From Hylemonella gracilis (GTDB taxonomy: Bacteria > Pseudomonadota > Gammaproteobacteria > Burkholderiales > Burkholderiaceae_C), in NCBI RefSeq assembly GCF_004328645.1, contig NZ_CP031395.1, positions 2,195,501 to 2,259,500 on the forward strand: a DNA stretch of 64,000 nucleotides, given 5' to 3'. The notes under the pieces are model-generated. The model was not told the DNA's origin and did no database searches. It saw only the letters and a list, made by a program, of their open reading frames with translations. Positions 15,278 through 24,559 of this stretch are shown one piece after another. A program made the position numbers and the translations under genes. The stretch's first letter is position 1. Every line of letters starts with the position of its first letter.

Positions 15278-17695
15278 TTGTATAACAAGAAAATCAGCCA
15301 TTCCGGTTCCGCGCATGCGGCAGCGGCCCTGCTCGAGGAAATCGAGGGCACGGTCAGCGGCCACCGGGACGGGCACGGCTTCGTGGTCCGCGACGACGGC
15401 GAAGCGGACATCTATCTCTCCTCCAGCGAAATGCGCGCGGTGTTGCACAAAGACCGCGTCAAGGTGCGTGTCGTGCGTCATGACCGCAAAGGCCGCCCGG
15501 AGGGGCGTGTGGTCGAAATCATCGAGCGTTCCAATCAACCCATCATTGGACGCTTGCTGCAGGAGAGTGGCGTCTGGCTGGTGGCGCCCGAGGACAAGCG
15601 CTACGGCCAGGACATCCTGATACCCCGAGGCGCGACAGGGCAGGCCCGGGTCGGTCAGGTCGTGGTGGTGGAGTTGGTCGAGCCGCCCGCCTTGTATGGG
15701 CAACCGGTGGGGCGTGTGAAGGAAGTGCTGGGCGAGGTTGACGATCCCGGCATGGAGATCGAAATCGCGGTGCGCAAGTACAGCGTGCCGCATGACTTCT
15801 CCGAGGCCTGCATCGCGCAGGCGCGTGCTCTGCCGGACAAGGTTCGTCCGCAGGACTGGAAGAACCGGGTCGATCTGACGGACGTGCCGCTCGTCACCAT
15901 CGATGGTGAGGACGCCCGCGATTTCGATGACGCTGTCTATTGCGAACCCGTCACGCTGGGGCGAGGCAAGGGCGCGAAGAAGGGGTGGCGTCTGTTGGTG
16001 GCGATCGCGGACGTGAGCCACTATGTGGAGACCGGCGCGCCAATCGACGTGGATGCCTATGAGCGTGCCACCAGCGTCTATTTTCCGCGTCGTGTGATCC
16101 CCATGCTGCCGGAAAAGCTGTCCAACGGCCTGTGTTCCCTCAACCCGGACGTGGACCGTCTCTGCATGGTCTGTGACATGCTGATTCAGGGCGAGGGTGA
16201 GGACAAGGGGGAGATCGCGGCTTACCAGTTCTATCCGGCGGTGATGCACAGCCATGCGCGTTTCACCTACACGGAGGTGGCGGCCATTCTCGCGAACACC
16301 CGCGGGGCGGAGGCGGCACGGCGCAAGGATCGGGTTGGTGACCTTCTGCACCTCCATGAGGTCTACCGGACGCTGCTGACCGCGCGTTCCCGGCGTGGCG
16401 CGGTGGATTTCGAGACCACCGAGACCCAGATCGTCTGCGACGAGAGCGGGCGCATCGAAAAGATCGTACCGCGCGTGCGCAACGAGGCCCATCGCCTGAT
16501 CGAGGAAGCCATGCTGGCGGCCAATGTTTGCAGCGCCGATTTCATCGGCCAGAGCAAGCACAGCGGCCTTTTCCGCGTGCATGAAGGCCCGACGCCTGAG
16601 AAGAACGAGATCCTGCGCAACTACCTGAAAGCCATGGGCGTCGGCCTGACCATTGGCGAAGATCCGAAGCCAGCCGAATTCCAGCGCATCGCCGAGGCCG
16701 TGAAAGACCGGCCCGATGCGCAACAGATCCACACCATGCTGCTGCGTTCCATGCAGCAGGCCATCTACACCCCCTTCAACAGCGGGCACTTCGGCCTGGC
16801 CTACGAGGCCTACACGCATTTCACCAGTCCCATCCGCCGTTATCCGGACTTGCTGGTACACCGCGTCATCAAGGCCATCCTGGGCAAGTCTCGTTATCAC
16901 CTGCCCGACCTGCCCACGCCGGGCGAGGCGCACGCCAAGCTGGCCCGGCGCCTGGAGAAGAATGAGGCTGCCCGCAAGCCTTCCAGTGGAACCGTCAAAG
17001 CTACGGGCGAAAAAGCCAAGAAGGCCAGCGCCGAGCTGCTGGCCTGGCAGGCCGCTGGCCTGCATTGCAGCGCCAACGAGCGTCGGGCCGACGAGGCCAG
17101 TCGTGACGTGGAAGCCTGGCTCAAGTGCAAGTACATGCGCGAGCATCTGGGCGAAGAATTTTATGGCGTGGTCAGCGCGGCCACCAGCTTTGGCATTTTT
17201 GTCACACTGGACGCCATGTACGTCGAGGGGCTGGTGCACATCACGGAATTGGGTGGCGAGTACTTCCGTTTCGACGAGGCGCGACAGGAGTTGCGCGGCG
17301 AACGTACCGGTATCCGTTATGCCATCGGCACGCGTGTGCGGGTGCAGGTCAGTCGCGTTGATCTGGACGGCCGGCGCATCGATTTTCGCCTCGTCAAGGG
17401 CGATGAGATGGGCGTGCCTCGTGAGCCCGTGCGCGAGGCGCGGGAGCATCGGGAGTCTGTGTCTGAGAAAGCCGATGGAGATGTGGACATGGGCGAAGAC
17501 CGCCCGACCAGGAAAACAGCTCGTACGGCTACGGGCGCCAAGAAGACCAGCAGTGCCAAGTCCCCCACCCGAAAAACCAGCGGCAAGCGCGACAAGCTGG
17601 CGTCGCTAAGCCCGATCCAGGCGCTAAAGGCCTCTGTCAAATCCGCCGTCAAGAAGGCGGCGGCCAAGACCATGGCGCGCAAGACGAAACGTTGA
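15278..17695 (+). CDS. rnr: ribonuclease R
   Basis: Processive 3'-5' exoribonuclease for structured RNA. The 805-residue product has cold-shock domains (about 20-180), the RNB catalytic domain with DGEDARDFDD (Asp209, 215, 217, 218 in the active-site positions), an S1 domain (about 620-705) and a Lys/Thr-rich tail. It lacks the ~80-residue N-terminal HTH_12 domain of E. coli RNase R: the first recognisable match is EGTVSGHRDGHGF. The only possible start is TTG at 15278, 19 bases from the divergent tRNA-Leu, so its promoter must overlap the tRNA gene or the start is non-standard. An inserted linker near 565-590 is Lys/Ala-rich. Confidence 0.95.
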   Translation: MYNKKISHSGSAHAAAALLEEIEGTVSGHRDGHGFVVRDDGEADIYLSSSEMRAVLHKDRVKVRVVRHDRKGRPEGRVVEIIERSNQPIIGRLLQESGVWLVAPEDKRYGQDILIPRGATGQARVGQVVVVELVEPPALYGQPVGRVKEVLGEVDDPGMEIEIAVRKYSVPHDFSEACIAQARALPDKVRPQDWKNRVDLTDVPLVTIDGEDARDFDDAVYCEPVTLGRGKGAKKGWRLLVAIADVSHYVETGAPIDVDAYERATSVYFPRRVIPMLPEKLSNGLCSLNPDVDRLCMVCDMLIQGEGEDKGEIAAYQFYPAVMHSHARFTYTEVAAILANTRGAEAARRKDRVGDLLHLHEVYRTLLTARSRRGAVDFETTETQIVCDESGRIEKIVPRVRNEAHRLIEEAMLAANVCSADFIGQSKHSGLFRVHEGPTPEKNEILRNYLKAMGVGLTIGEDPKPAEFQRIAEAVKDRPDAQQIHTMLLRSMQQAIYTPFNSGHFGLAYEAYTHFTSPIRRYPDLLVHRVIKAILGKSRYHLPDLPTPGEAHAKLARRLEKNEAARKPSSGTVKATGEKAKKASAELLAWQAAGLHCSANERRADEASRDVEAWLKCKYMREHLGEEFYGVVSAATSFGIFVTLDAMYVEGLVHITELGGEYFRFDEARQELRGERTGIRYAIGTRVRVQVSRVDLDGRRIDFRLVKGDEMGVPREPVREAREHRESVSEKADGDVDMGEDRPTRKTARTATGAKKTSSAKSPTRKTSGKRDKLASLSPIQALKASVKSAVKKAAAKTMARKTKR

Positions 17696-17723
17696 GCTTC
17701 ACGACGCGCGTTCGTGTCACCGC

Positions 17724-19193
17724 TCAGGTGTTCAACGCGCGAGCCAGGGCGTCGGCGGTCAACGTCTGCTGGGGCGACCAGGTATCGGCCGCCAAGCCGT
17801 GCGCGTAGACGGCTGCGCATGCCGCATCAAAGCCTGGCAGGCCTTGCGCCAGGCGCGTTCCGATCAAGCCGGCCAGCACGTCGCCTGTGCCGGCGGTGGC
17901 CAGTCGCGCATTGCCGGTCGGATTGATGCGGGGCAGCGCCCCCGGCGCGGCGATGATCGTGCCGGAACCCTTGAGCACAACGGTGCAGGCAAAACGTTCC
18001 GCCAATTCCTGCGCGGCGGCCAGCCTGTCTTGCTGCACGGCGCGGGCATCGGTGCCCAGCATGCGTGCCGCTTCCAGGGGGTGCGGCGTCAGGACAGTGC
18101 CCGGAACCCCACCGTCGCGACGACCACGGTCTTGCAGCAGGGTCTGCAGGTTCGGTTCCGCTGCCACGGCGTTGAGGGCGTCCGCGTCCAGCACCAAGCG
18201 CGGCGCTCGGCGCAGCAGTGTGGGCAGGACAGCGAGCACGGCCTCTCCGCCCCCACAACCACAGACCACTGTGAGCGAGTCCAGCATGTTCAACAGCGTT
18301 TCGGGCCGTCGCAGCATCAGCTCGGGCTGCGTGGCGTCCATCAGGGCCGTCTCGAGGTCCAACAGCCCCACATACACCCGGCCCGCGCCACCCTGCAAGG
18401 CGGCCCGCGCGGCCAGCAGGGCCGCGCCGCCCATGCCCGGTGCGCCGCCGATCACGGCGACGTCTCCATAACTGCCTTTGTGGCTTGCATGCCTGCGCAT
18501 CTGCGGCGCAGGGGCAGGGTTGAGCAGGGCCTGCGGTGCGTCGGCGGAGGAGGGTGCGATGCCCAGGTCATCGAACCAGAGGGCGCCGCTTGCATCTCGC
18601 CCCTGGGCGGTGAACAGTCCGGGCTTGAGCGTGAGCAGGGCCAGCGTGTGGCTGGCCTGCACGCAGGCTCCGGGCGCATTGCCCGTATCGCCATGCAGGC
18701 CTGAGGGCAGGTCCACGGACAGCACGGGCAGATCCTGGGCGCGGAGCTGGTTGAGGTGTGCGACCTGCTGGGCCATCGGTCCCTCGGGGGCGCGGTTTGC
18801 ACCCAGTCCCAGCAGGGCGTCGATCGCGCAATCGCATCCCTCGGGAGGGGCGCTGGCGAAAACGACGTTCGCGGCACGTGCCCAGTCCAGCGCCGCCCGG
18901 GCGTCCTCGGGCAGGCCGCCGGCATGGCCCAGCCAAGTGACAATGGGTGTCTTGCCCATGTGCAGCAGATGCGTGGCGGCTTCCAGTCCGTCTCCGCCGT
19001 TGTTGCCGGGGCCGCAGGCGATCCAGTAACGCTGGGCATGTGGCGCGATGGCCAGCGCGAGCCGCGCCACGGCCTGGCCGGCGCGCTGCATCAGGGCGTG
19101 CGCTGGCAGGCCGGCCAGCGCCGCCTGCTCGATCCGTCGCGTCGCGGCCGCGCCGTGGAGTGCATGGGCGATGCCCGGGACGATGCCTTGCAT
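17724..19193 (-). CDS. nnrD: bifunctional NAD(P)H-hydrate epimerase / ADP-dependent dehydratase
   Basis: Repairs damaged hydrated NAD(P)H. The 489-residue protein fuses an N-terminal YjeF_N epimerase domain (1-~210, with ACGPGNNGGDGLEAA) to a C-terminal ribokinase-like dehydratase domain (~230-489, with KGSYGDVAVIGGAPGMGGAA and ATAGTGDVLAGLIG). This two-domain form is the common bacterial arrangement. It is convergent with rnr (28-base gap) and 20 bases downstream of the MBL-fold gene, probably in one leftward unit. Confidence 0.94.
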   Translation of the reverse strand: MQGIVPGIAHALHGAAATRRIEQAALAGLPAHALMQRAGQAVARLALAIAPHAQRYWIACGPGNNGGDGLEAATHLLHMGKTPIVTWLGHAGGLPEDARAALDWARAANVVFASAPPEGCDCAIDALLGLGANRAPEGPMAQQVAHLNQLRAQDLPVLSVDLPSGLHGDTGNAPGACVQASHTLALLTLKPGLFTAQGRDASGALWFDDLGIAPSSADAPQALLNPAPAPQMRRHASHKGSYGDVAVIGGAPGMGGAALLAARAALQGGAGRVYVGLLDLETALMDATQPELMLRRPETLLNMLDSLTVVCGCGGGEAVLAVLPTLLRRAPRLVLDADALNAVAAEPNLQTLLQDRGRRDGGVPGTVLTPHPLEAARMLGTDARAVQQDRLAAAQELAERFACTVVLKGSGTIIAAPGALPRINPTGNARLATAGTGDVLAGLIGTRLAQGLPGFDAACAAVYAHGLAADTWSPQQTLTADALARALNT

Positions 19194-19213
19194 GAGAGCC
19201 GGATTGGGGTGTC

Positions 19214-20098
19214 TCAGAACTCGTGCACCTGACCTTCGACGGCCAGACGGATGTCCAATCCCCTTGCATGGGGATGCTCGGCCAAGGCTTGGCGGAAGAC
19301 GGCCTCCAGCGCGTCGTCGCTGCGCGTCGGCTCATGGTGGGTGCAGTAAAGCACCTTGGCGCCGGCCCGCGTGGCGTAGTCGAAGCTGCTGGCATAGGTG
19401 CCGTGTCCCCAACCAATCTTGGACGGGTACTCGGCGGCGGTGTACGACGTGTCGATGATCAGCACGTCCACGCCTTGCATGCCGCGCAGGATGGCGGCAT
19501 CTTTTTCCTCGATGTGGTGCTGGTATTCGGCGTATTCCGGATCGCCGGTCTGGTAAATGTTGTACGGAGGCTCGTGGTCGCCCGTGAAGAAGACGGACTT
19601 GCCCCCGGCCTCGATCCGGTAACCGTAGTTGATGACAGGGTGATTGAGCAGGCAGGGCGTGATGGTGGCGCTGCCGATGCGCACGCTTTGCTCGGGCGTG
19701 AGCGTGACGTACTCCACCCGGCCGCGCAATTCGGCTTCGCGCACGGGGAAGTAGCTGTACTGCAGTTGCACCGACATGACTTGCTCTACGCCCTGGCCGC
19801 TGACCGGGTCATAGGCGCCGTGCAGGCGCAGCACGTTGCCTGGCACGAAGTTGGGGATGAAAAAGGGCAGGCCTTGGATATGGTCCCAGTGCGAATGCGT
19901 GATGAAGATGTTGGCATGCACGGGTTGCCGGGCCATCAGGGACTGGGAGAGTGGAAAGATGCCGGTGCCCGCGTCCAGGATGATGATCTCGTCATCGTCG
20001 GTGCGTACTTCGATGCAGGTGGTATTGCCGCCATATCGCACAGTCTGTGGGCCGGGCGAAGCGATGGAGCCGCGCACGCCCCAGAACTTGATCTTCAT
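19214..20098 (-). CDS. MBL-fold metallo-hydrolase
   Basis: A 294-residue metallo-beta-lactamase-fold protein. It starts MKIKFWGVRGSIASPG and carries the metal motif THSHWDH, an N-terminal GGNTTCIEV strand, and downstream histidines (LLNHPVINYGYR, FTGDHEPP, YCTHHEP). Relatives annotated as cyclic nucleotide phosphodiesterases or PqsE/Elac-like hydrolases share these motifs, but the substrate cannot be named from sequence. ATG at 20098; the frame continues upstream but the chosen start is exactly at the conserved N-terminus. 37 bases after the HDOD gene, same strand. Confidence 0.85.
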   Translation of the reverse strand: MKIKFWGVRGSIASPGPQTVRYGGNTTCIEVRTDDDEIIILDAGTGIFPLSQSLMARQPVHANIFITHSHWDHIQGLPFFIPNFVPGNVLRLHGAYDPVSGQGVEQVMSVQLQYSYFPVREAELRGRVEYVTLTPEQSVRIGSATITPCLLNHPVINYGYRIEAGGKSVFFTGDHEPPYNIYQTGDPEYAEYQHHIEEKDAAILRGMQGVDVLIIDTSYTAAEYPSKIGWGHGTYASSFDYATRAGAKVLYCTHHEPTRSDDALEAVFRQALAEHPHARGLDIRLAVEGQVHEF

Positions 20099-20135
20099 GC
20101 CGTCATCCTCGCGCTGAACTTCTGAGCTGGGAACT

Positions 20136-20999
20136 TCACGTTTCGAGCCGGGTGAAGAGCCGCGCCTCGTCGACAAACGGTTTGATATTCCCCAACTGGT
20201 TGATCACCGTGTCCAGATCGCCGCCGAGGCGCTCGCGCATGGCTTCGGTCAGGGGCTCCACGTACAGATTGCCCGCGAAACCCAGTTGCAGCTTCTTGCT
20301 GATCTGGTTGGCGGCGAAGACGCAGGCGATCATGGGCGTGTCCTTGACCTGGGGTCCATGCATGTTCTGGATGGTTTCAACCAGGCGCCAGGCGAAGCGC
20401 CAGTGTTCCAGCAACAGCGCGCCGGTGACGGTGTGGTCGGCGCCCACGGTCTGGCGCAGCGCCTCGTGCAGGGGAATGTGCAACTGCTTACTGGTTTCCA
20501 ATGCCAGGCGGAACTCATCGGGCATGTGCTGGGCGTAGACCACCTTGCCGAAATCGTGGAGCAGGCCCGCGATGAAGCACTCCAGCGGGTCGGCCTCGGG
20601 ATGCTTCATGTGGTTGGCCAATTCGCGCGCCAGACACGCCGTGGTGAGCGAGTGCAGCAGGTACTGCTGCATGTCCAGCCCGGCGGCGGTATGGCGTGGC
20701 AGCACACCCATGGCCGCGATGCCCAGCGCCAGATGCTTGATGGTGTTGAAGCCGAGCAGGACCACCGCGTGATTGATGGAGGTGACCTGCTTGGGCAGGT
20801 TGAACTGCGCCGCGTTGACAACCTTCAGGATCTTGAGGGTGACGACCGGGTCTTTTTCGATGATCTGCACCAAATCCTTGGGCGTGCAGTTCGGGTCACG
20901 GGTCAAGTCCAGGATGGACTGCACGCTCTTCGGAAAGGCCGGCATTTTCTCGATGGCTACCGTCAGCCGTCGGGTCAGCTCAGGACTGAGTGTTTGCAT
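20136..20999 (-). CDS. HDOD domain protein
   Basis: A 287-residue cytoplasmic protein with an HDOD domain over residues ~20-215 (KMPAFPKSVQSILDLTRDP, INHAVVLLGFNTIKHLALG, GLLHDFGKVVYAQ). HDOD proteins are related to HD phosphohydrolases and usually act in signalling, often with c-di-GMP or chemotaxis pathways, commonly without proven enzymatic activity. Here one HD-like pair (LLHDFGK) is retained. No effector domain is fused. It probably heads a leftward unit with the MBL gene; its partner is unknown. Confidence 0.88.
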   Translation of the reverse strand: MQTLSPELTRRLTVAIEKMPAFPKSVQSILDLTRDPNCTPKDLVQIIEKDPVVTLKILKVVNAAQFNLPKQVTSINHAVVLLGFNTIKHLALGIAAMGVLPRHTAAGLDMQQYLLHSLTTACLARELANHMKHPEADPLECFIAGLLHDFGKVVYAQHMPDEFRLALETSKQLHIPLHEALRQTVGADHTVTGALLLEHWRFAWRLVETIQNMHGPQVKDTPMIACVFAANQISKKLQLGFAGNLYVEPLTEAMRERLGGDLDTVINQLGNIKPFVDEARLFTRLET

Positions 21000-21076
21000 G
21001 TTCGGCGTGCGCGTGACTGGTTTTGCCAGCTTCCCAGATTCCCGCGCCGCCGTCAACGTCAGCGGTGTGCAGTATT

Positions 21077-22381
21077 TCAGCGTTTCAGCCGCGATATGCT
21101 CAGTTCGTCCAGCGGCACGGCGCCGCCTTGCCCCCGGATCTCGTCCGCCAGGACACGGGCCGCGCCACAGCTGACGGTCCAGCCCAGCGCTCCGTGGGCG
21201 CAGTTCAACCAAAGGCCCGGGATTGTCGTCGCGCCGAGCAGGGGGGCATGGTCGGGCAGCATCACCTGCCCGCCGCGCCAAGTCTGGACATTGCCCGACA
21301 GCAGCGCCGCGCCAGGAAACCAGTCGTGCAGCACGGTGTAGAGCTTCTGCACCAGCTTCGGATGTTGTTGGTCGGCATGGCCGCCAAGCTCAACTGCACC
21401 ACCACCGACTCTGATCCGCTGGCCCATGCGCGTGAGCGCGATGTTGTGGCGCAGGTCGATCACAGCGCTGCGAGGCGCATGCATAGGTTCGCGTACCTGC
21501 GCGCTGATGGCATAGCTGTGCGTGGTGACCAGGGGGAGTTTGAACCCTTGAGGGCGCAAGAGGGGCTTGAGCAGGTGGCCTGCACCGGCGCCCGCGCAGA
21601 TCACAACCGCATCGAAGCGGCGTGGTTGTGACTCACCGGCAAGCTGGATCTGCATGTTGGCGAGCAGCCGCGCGGGCAGGTGAGTGAGGTTCGCCCCCGC
21701 CGCAGGGAGCAGATGGCGGACTTCCACGCCGAAGACGAATTGCGCACCGCGTGCCTGGGCTTGTGCCTTGAGCATCTGGGCAAACTGGCGGCAATTGCCG
21801 GCCTCGTCGTTTGGCAGATGGATGGCGGCGTGAAAAGCGGTGTCCTGATTCAGGGCCGGTTCGATGGTGCGCGCTTGCTCCGGACTCAGTTCCTGAAAAG
21901 GGACACCGAGCTCTCGCAGCAACTGCAATCCTGGCTGCAACGCCGCGTGTTCTCGGGCGCTGCGCACCAGCATCAACACGCCCAGCGTGCGTTCGAAGTC
22001 CAGTTCAAGATCGGCCGCCAGCGCATGCAGACGTTCATGGCTGTAGCGCGCGAGTTCGCGCAGGGCACTCATGCGTCGTGCGACGGTGCTCGAGCTCAGT
22101 AGCGCGCGTCTCCAGCGCCAGGCCCGTTCGCTCATGGACATGGGGCGGGTGCGGTGCAGTGGTGCCAACGTGTCGAGCTGTTGGCGCCGCGCGCGCCGCG
22201 GCATGCCTGGGGCGGCCCAGGGGATGAGGCTGGAAGGCGCGATGAGACCGCTGTTGGCGAAGCTGCCTTCTTCCGCGACAGCGAGGCGACGGTCAAATAC
22301 CGTGACTTGATGACCGTCCTGGACCAGTTCCCAGGCGGTGGTGACGCCAGCGATGCCGGCGCCGATGACTGCGATTTCCAT
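21077..22381 (-). CDS. FAD-dependent D-amino acid dehydrogenase-like oxidoreductase
   Basis: A 434-residue DAO-family flavoenzyme. The FAD-binding GxGxxG is at residues 7-12 (IGAGIAG), followed by VTVFDRR, and the C-terminal FAD motif lies near WLNCAHGALGWTVSCGAA. The overall pattern resembles DadA (D-amino acid to 2-oxo acid plus ammonia, electrons to the respiratory chain) and FANSGLI is DadA-like, but no dadX racemase is adjacent, so the substrate is not assigned. ATG at 22381 starts the nucleotide-binding strand. Same strand as the amidase upstream (133-base gap). Confidence 0.85.
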   Translation of the reverse strand: MEIAVIGAGIAGVTTAWELVQDGHQVTVFDRRLAVAEEGSFANSGLIAPSSLIPWAAPGMPRRARRQQLDTLAPLHRTRPMSMSERAWRWRRALLSSSTVARRMSALRELARYSHERLHALAADLELDFERTLGVLMLVRSAREHAALQPGLQLLRELGVPFQELSPEQARTIEPALNQDTAFHAAIHLPNDEAGNCRQFAQMLKAQAQARGAQFVFGVEVRHLLPAAGANLTHLPARLLANMQIQLAGESQPRRFDAVVICAGAGAGHLLKPLLRPQGFKLPLVTTHSYAISAQVREPMHAPRSAVIDLRHNIALTRMGQRIRVGGGAVELGGHADQQHPKLVQKLYTVLHDWFPGAALLSGNVQTWRGGQVMLPDHAPLLGATTIPGLWLNCAHGALGWTVSCGAARVLADEIRGQGGAVPLDELSISRLKR

Positions 22382-22514
22382 GAAGGGGGATGGGTACCCG
22401 CCGTGAGCGGGCAGTCTGCGGAAAAGTGAAGAGGGACGGATTATGGCCGCGCGCGCGGGTGAGGGTGTTTTTGCTGCTCCTGAGTTTGGGCACCGTGGCG
22501 TGTCACGACAGGCG

Positions 22515-23843
22515 TCAGAGCCGCTCCTCCACTTGCAAGGCAAGGTTAAGAAGCTCGTCGTCGCGCAGGGCGCCATGCCAGAGCATCAGGCCCACCGGCG
22601 CCTCGCCTGGTGCTTGGCATGGCAGGGTGATGGCGCAGCCGTCCAGCATGTTGACCACGCTGGGGTTGCGCAGCAGCAGTCCATTGATGCGGAAGAACGC
22701 GTCATCCCGTTCCGCTCCGGGCGCGAGGCTGGCGATGGGTGTGGCCGTGATGGGCACGGTCGGGGAGAGCAGGGCGTCGTATTCAGAGATGGCGCGCGTC
22801 ATTCGTTCGATCCAGTCGCGCCGCGCCCGCATCAAATCAATGTATTGCCAAGCGCTCATGCTGGCGCCGCGATCGATGCGGAGTTTCACCCGCGGATCGT
22901 AGGCCTTCCCATGTGTCTGCAGCAGTTGGCGATGCCAGGCATAACTTTCGGCCGCTGAAAAGCCACCCGTGGCATTGATCCCGGCCAGTTCATCCAGTCC
23001 GGGCAAGCTGATTTCCTCGATCCGAGCTCCCAGATCGCGCAGCGTGCGCAGGACCTGGTCGAAAGCCTGGGCCACGGGCGCGTCCAGGTCATCCAGCATC
23101 AATGTGCGCGGCACCGCAAAGCGGCATTCACCCAGCGGTTTGTGGATCGGCGGCACGACGCGCGCGGAGACGATTTCATGAGCGAGGATGGCATCTCGCA
23201 CGCTGCGCGTGATCGCGCAGACGGTGTCCAGCGTGGTCGAAAGCGGTAGCGCGCCCTCGGTGGGCACGAGGCGCGCCGTGTTCTTGTATCCGACCAGGCC
23301 TTGCAGCGCCGCCGGGATGCGGATGGAGCCCCCGGTGTCCGAGCCCAGGCCGATGAAGGCGGCCCCCGTGGCGACTGAAACAGCGGCTCCGCTGGACGAA
23401 CCACCTGGGATACGGGGCTGGTCCGTGTAGGCGGCGTTGGCTGGCGTGCCGTGATGTGGATTGATGCCCACGCCGGAGAAGGCAAATTCACTCATGTTCG
23501 TGCGCCCGATGAAGGCGGCGCCGGCCGCCCGCAGCCGCGCCACGGCGACGCTGTCGTGTAGGGCGGTGGCGGCCTGGCGCAGTATGACTGAGCCAGCCGA
23601 GGTGGTCTGGCCTGCCACGTCGAACAGGTCCTTGACCGAGACGGCCAGTCCGGCGAGCCGCGAGTCGATTGGCGCGGCGAAGGCATGCCGACGAGCGCCT
23701 TCGAAGTCCGTGGCAAGGAAGGCGTGCCGGCATGCCCTGTCCTTGGCGGCGGCGATGGATTGCTCCATCTCTGCGGCTGGCGTGGTCAACCCCGTGCGCA
23801 GGCGTTTCAAAGTGGCATGGACGTCGGAGCGGGGAGGGAGCAT
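22515..23843 (-). CDS. amidase signature family hydrolase
   Basis: A 442-residue amidase. The Ser-cisSer-Lys triad is visible as Lys71 (VSVKDLFDV), Ser149 (PGGSSSGAAVSVATG) and Ser173 (DTGGSIRIPA). It is unlikely to be GatA because gatB and gatC are absent and it is shorter than the usual ~485 residues. The substrate cannot be inferred. Neighbouring DAO-family oxidoreductase hints at amino acid amide or amine use, which is inference only. Divergent from the PAP2 gene. Confidence 0.88.
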   Translation of the reverse strand: MLPPRSDVHATLKRLRTGLTTPAAEMEQSIAAAKDRACRHAFLATDFEGARRHAFAAPIDSRLAGLAVSVKDLFDVAGQTTSAGSVILRQAATALHDSVAVARLRAAGAAFIGRTNMSEFAFSGVGINPHHGTPANAAYTDQPRIPGGSSSGAAVSVATGAAFIGLGSDTGGSIRIPAALQGLVGYKNTARLVPTEGALPLSTTLDTVCAITRSVRDAILAHEIVSARVVPPIHKPLGECRFAVPRTLMLDDLDAPVAQAFDQVLRTLRDLGARIEEISLPGLDELAGINATGGFSAAESYAWHRQLLQTHGKAYDPRVKLRIDRGASMSAWQYIDLMRARRDWIERMTRAISEYDALLSPTVPITATPIASLAPGAERDDAFFRINGLLLRNPSVVNMLDGCAITLPCQAPGEAPVGLMLWHGALRDDELLNLALQVEERL

Positions 23844-23928
23844 GTCAAAAAAGAGAAAGATGGATGCGATATGTTATTCGGCGCGATAGCTCAGAGGCTC
23901 GAACAGCAAACTGGAAGCAGTAAAAGCA

Positions 23929-24507
23929 ATGAAAAACCGCTGGATGGGGAGCGTGATGGCGTGCTGCTTGCTGCTTTGTTCCACTGCTTGTGCTGATGGC
24001 GCCAACAAGACAAGCGTGGAGCAGGCCGGAGATTTTCTGCAGCTCATGATCCCCAGTTACGCGCTTGGCATGACAGTGAACGAGCATGGATCTGCGGTCG
24101 ATTCGGAGGGCGTCGAACAGCTCGGCAGGAGCATGTTGGGAACGCTGCTCATGGTGCAGTCGCTGAAGCAGACGACCCAGCAAAAACGTCCTGACCATGA
24201 TTCAGGCGACCGCCGAGATTCCTTCCCCAGCGGTCATACGGCTTCGGCTTTTGCCGGTGCCGCATTCATTCATCGGCGTTACGGTTTCTCGCAGGCGGCG
24301 GTTCCTTATGCCCTGGCGTCTTTTGTGGGCTACTCTCGCCTTAGCGCGGATGAGCATCATCCTCGGGATGTGGCGGTCGGTGCCTTGATCGCAGGATTTT
24401 CCGCTTGGCTGGTTGTGGACGAGCGCCGTCAAACTGTGGATTGCGCGAGTATGGTGACCGATGTCGGCGTAGACTGGGTCAAGGTCAGCTGTAGCCTGCG
24501 CTTTTGA
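23929..24507 (+). CDS. PAP2 family phosphatase, exported
   Basis: A 192-residue protein with an N-terminal signal peptide (1-~22, ending CADGA). All three PAP2 phosphatase motifs are complete: K80-x6-R87-P88, P100-S-G-H103, and S136-R137-x5-H143-x3-D147. Such enzymes remove phosphate from lipids or nucleotides at the periplasmic face; lipid A 1-phosphatase LpxE is one member. Fewer clear membrane helices are visible than in LpxE. The next gene is a lipid A oxidase-like protein, which in Rhizobium acts after LpxE, so a lipid A role is a reasonable inference. GGAAG lies about 12 bases before the ATG. Confidence 0.88.
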   Translation: MKNRWMGSVMACCLLLCSTACADGANKTSVEQAGDFLQLMIPSYALGMTVNEHGSAVDSEGVEQLGRSMLGTLLMVQSLKQTTQQKRPDHDSGDRRDSFPSGHTASAFAGAAFIHRRYGFSQAAVPYALASFVGYSRLSADEHHPRDVAVGALIAGFSAWLVVDERRQTVDCASMVTDVGVDWVKVSCSLRF

Positions 24508-24559
24508 AGCTACTGCGAGTTTCGGATCGATGAATGGTCTGTTTCACCTGGGAGATGCC

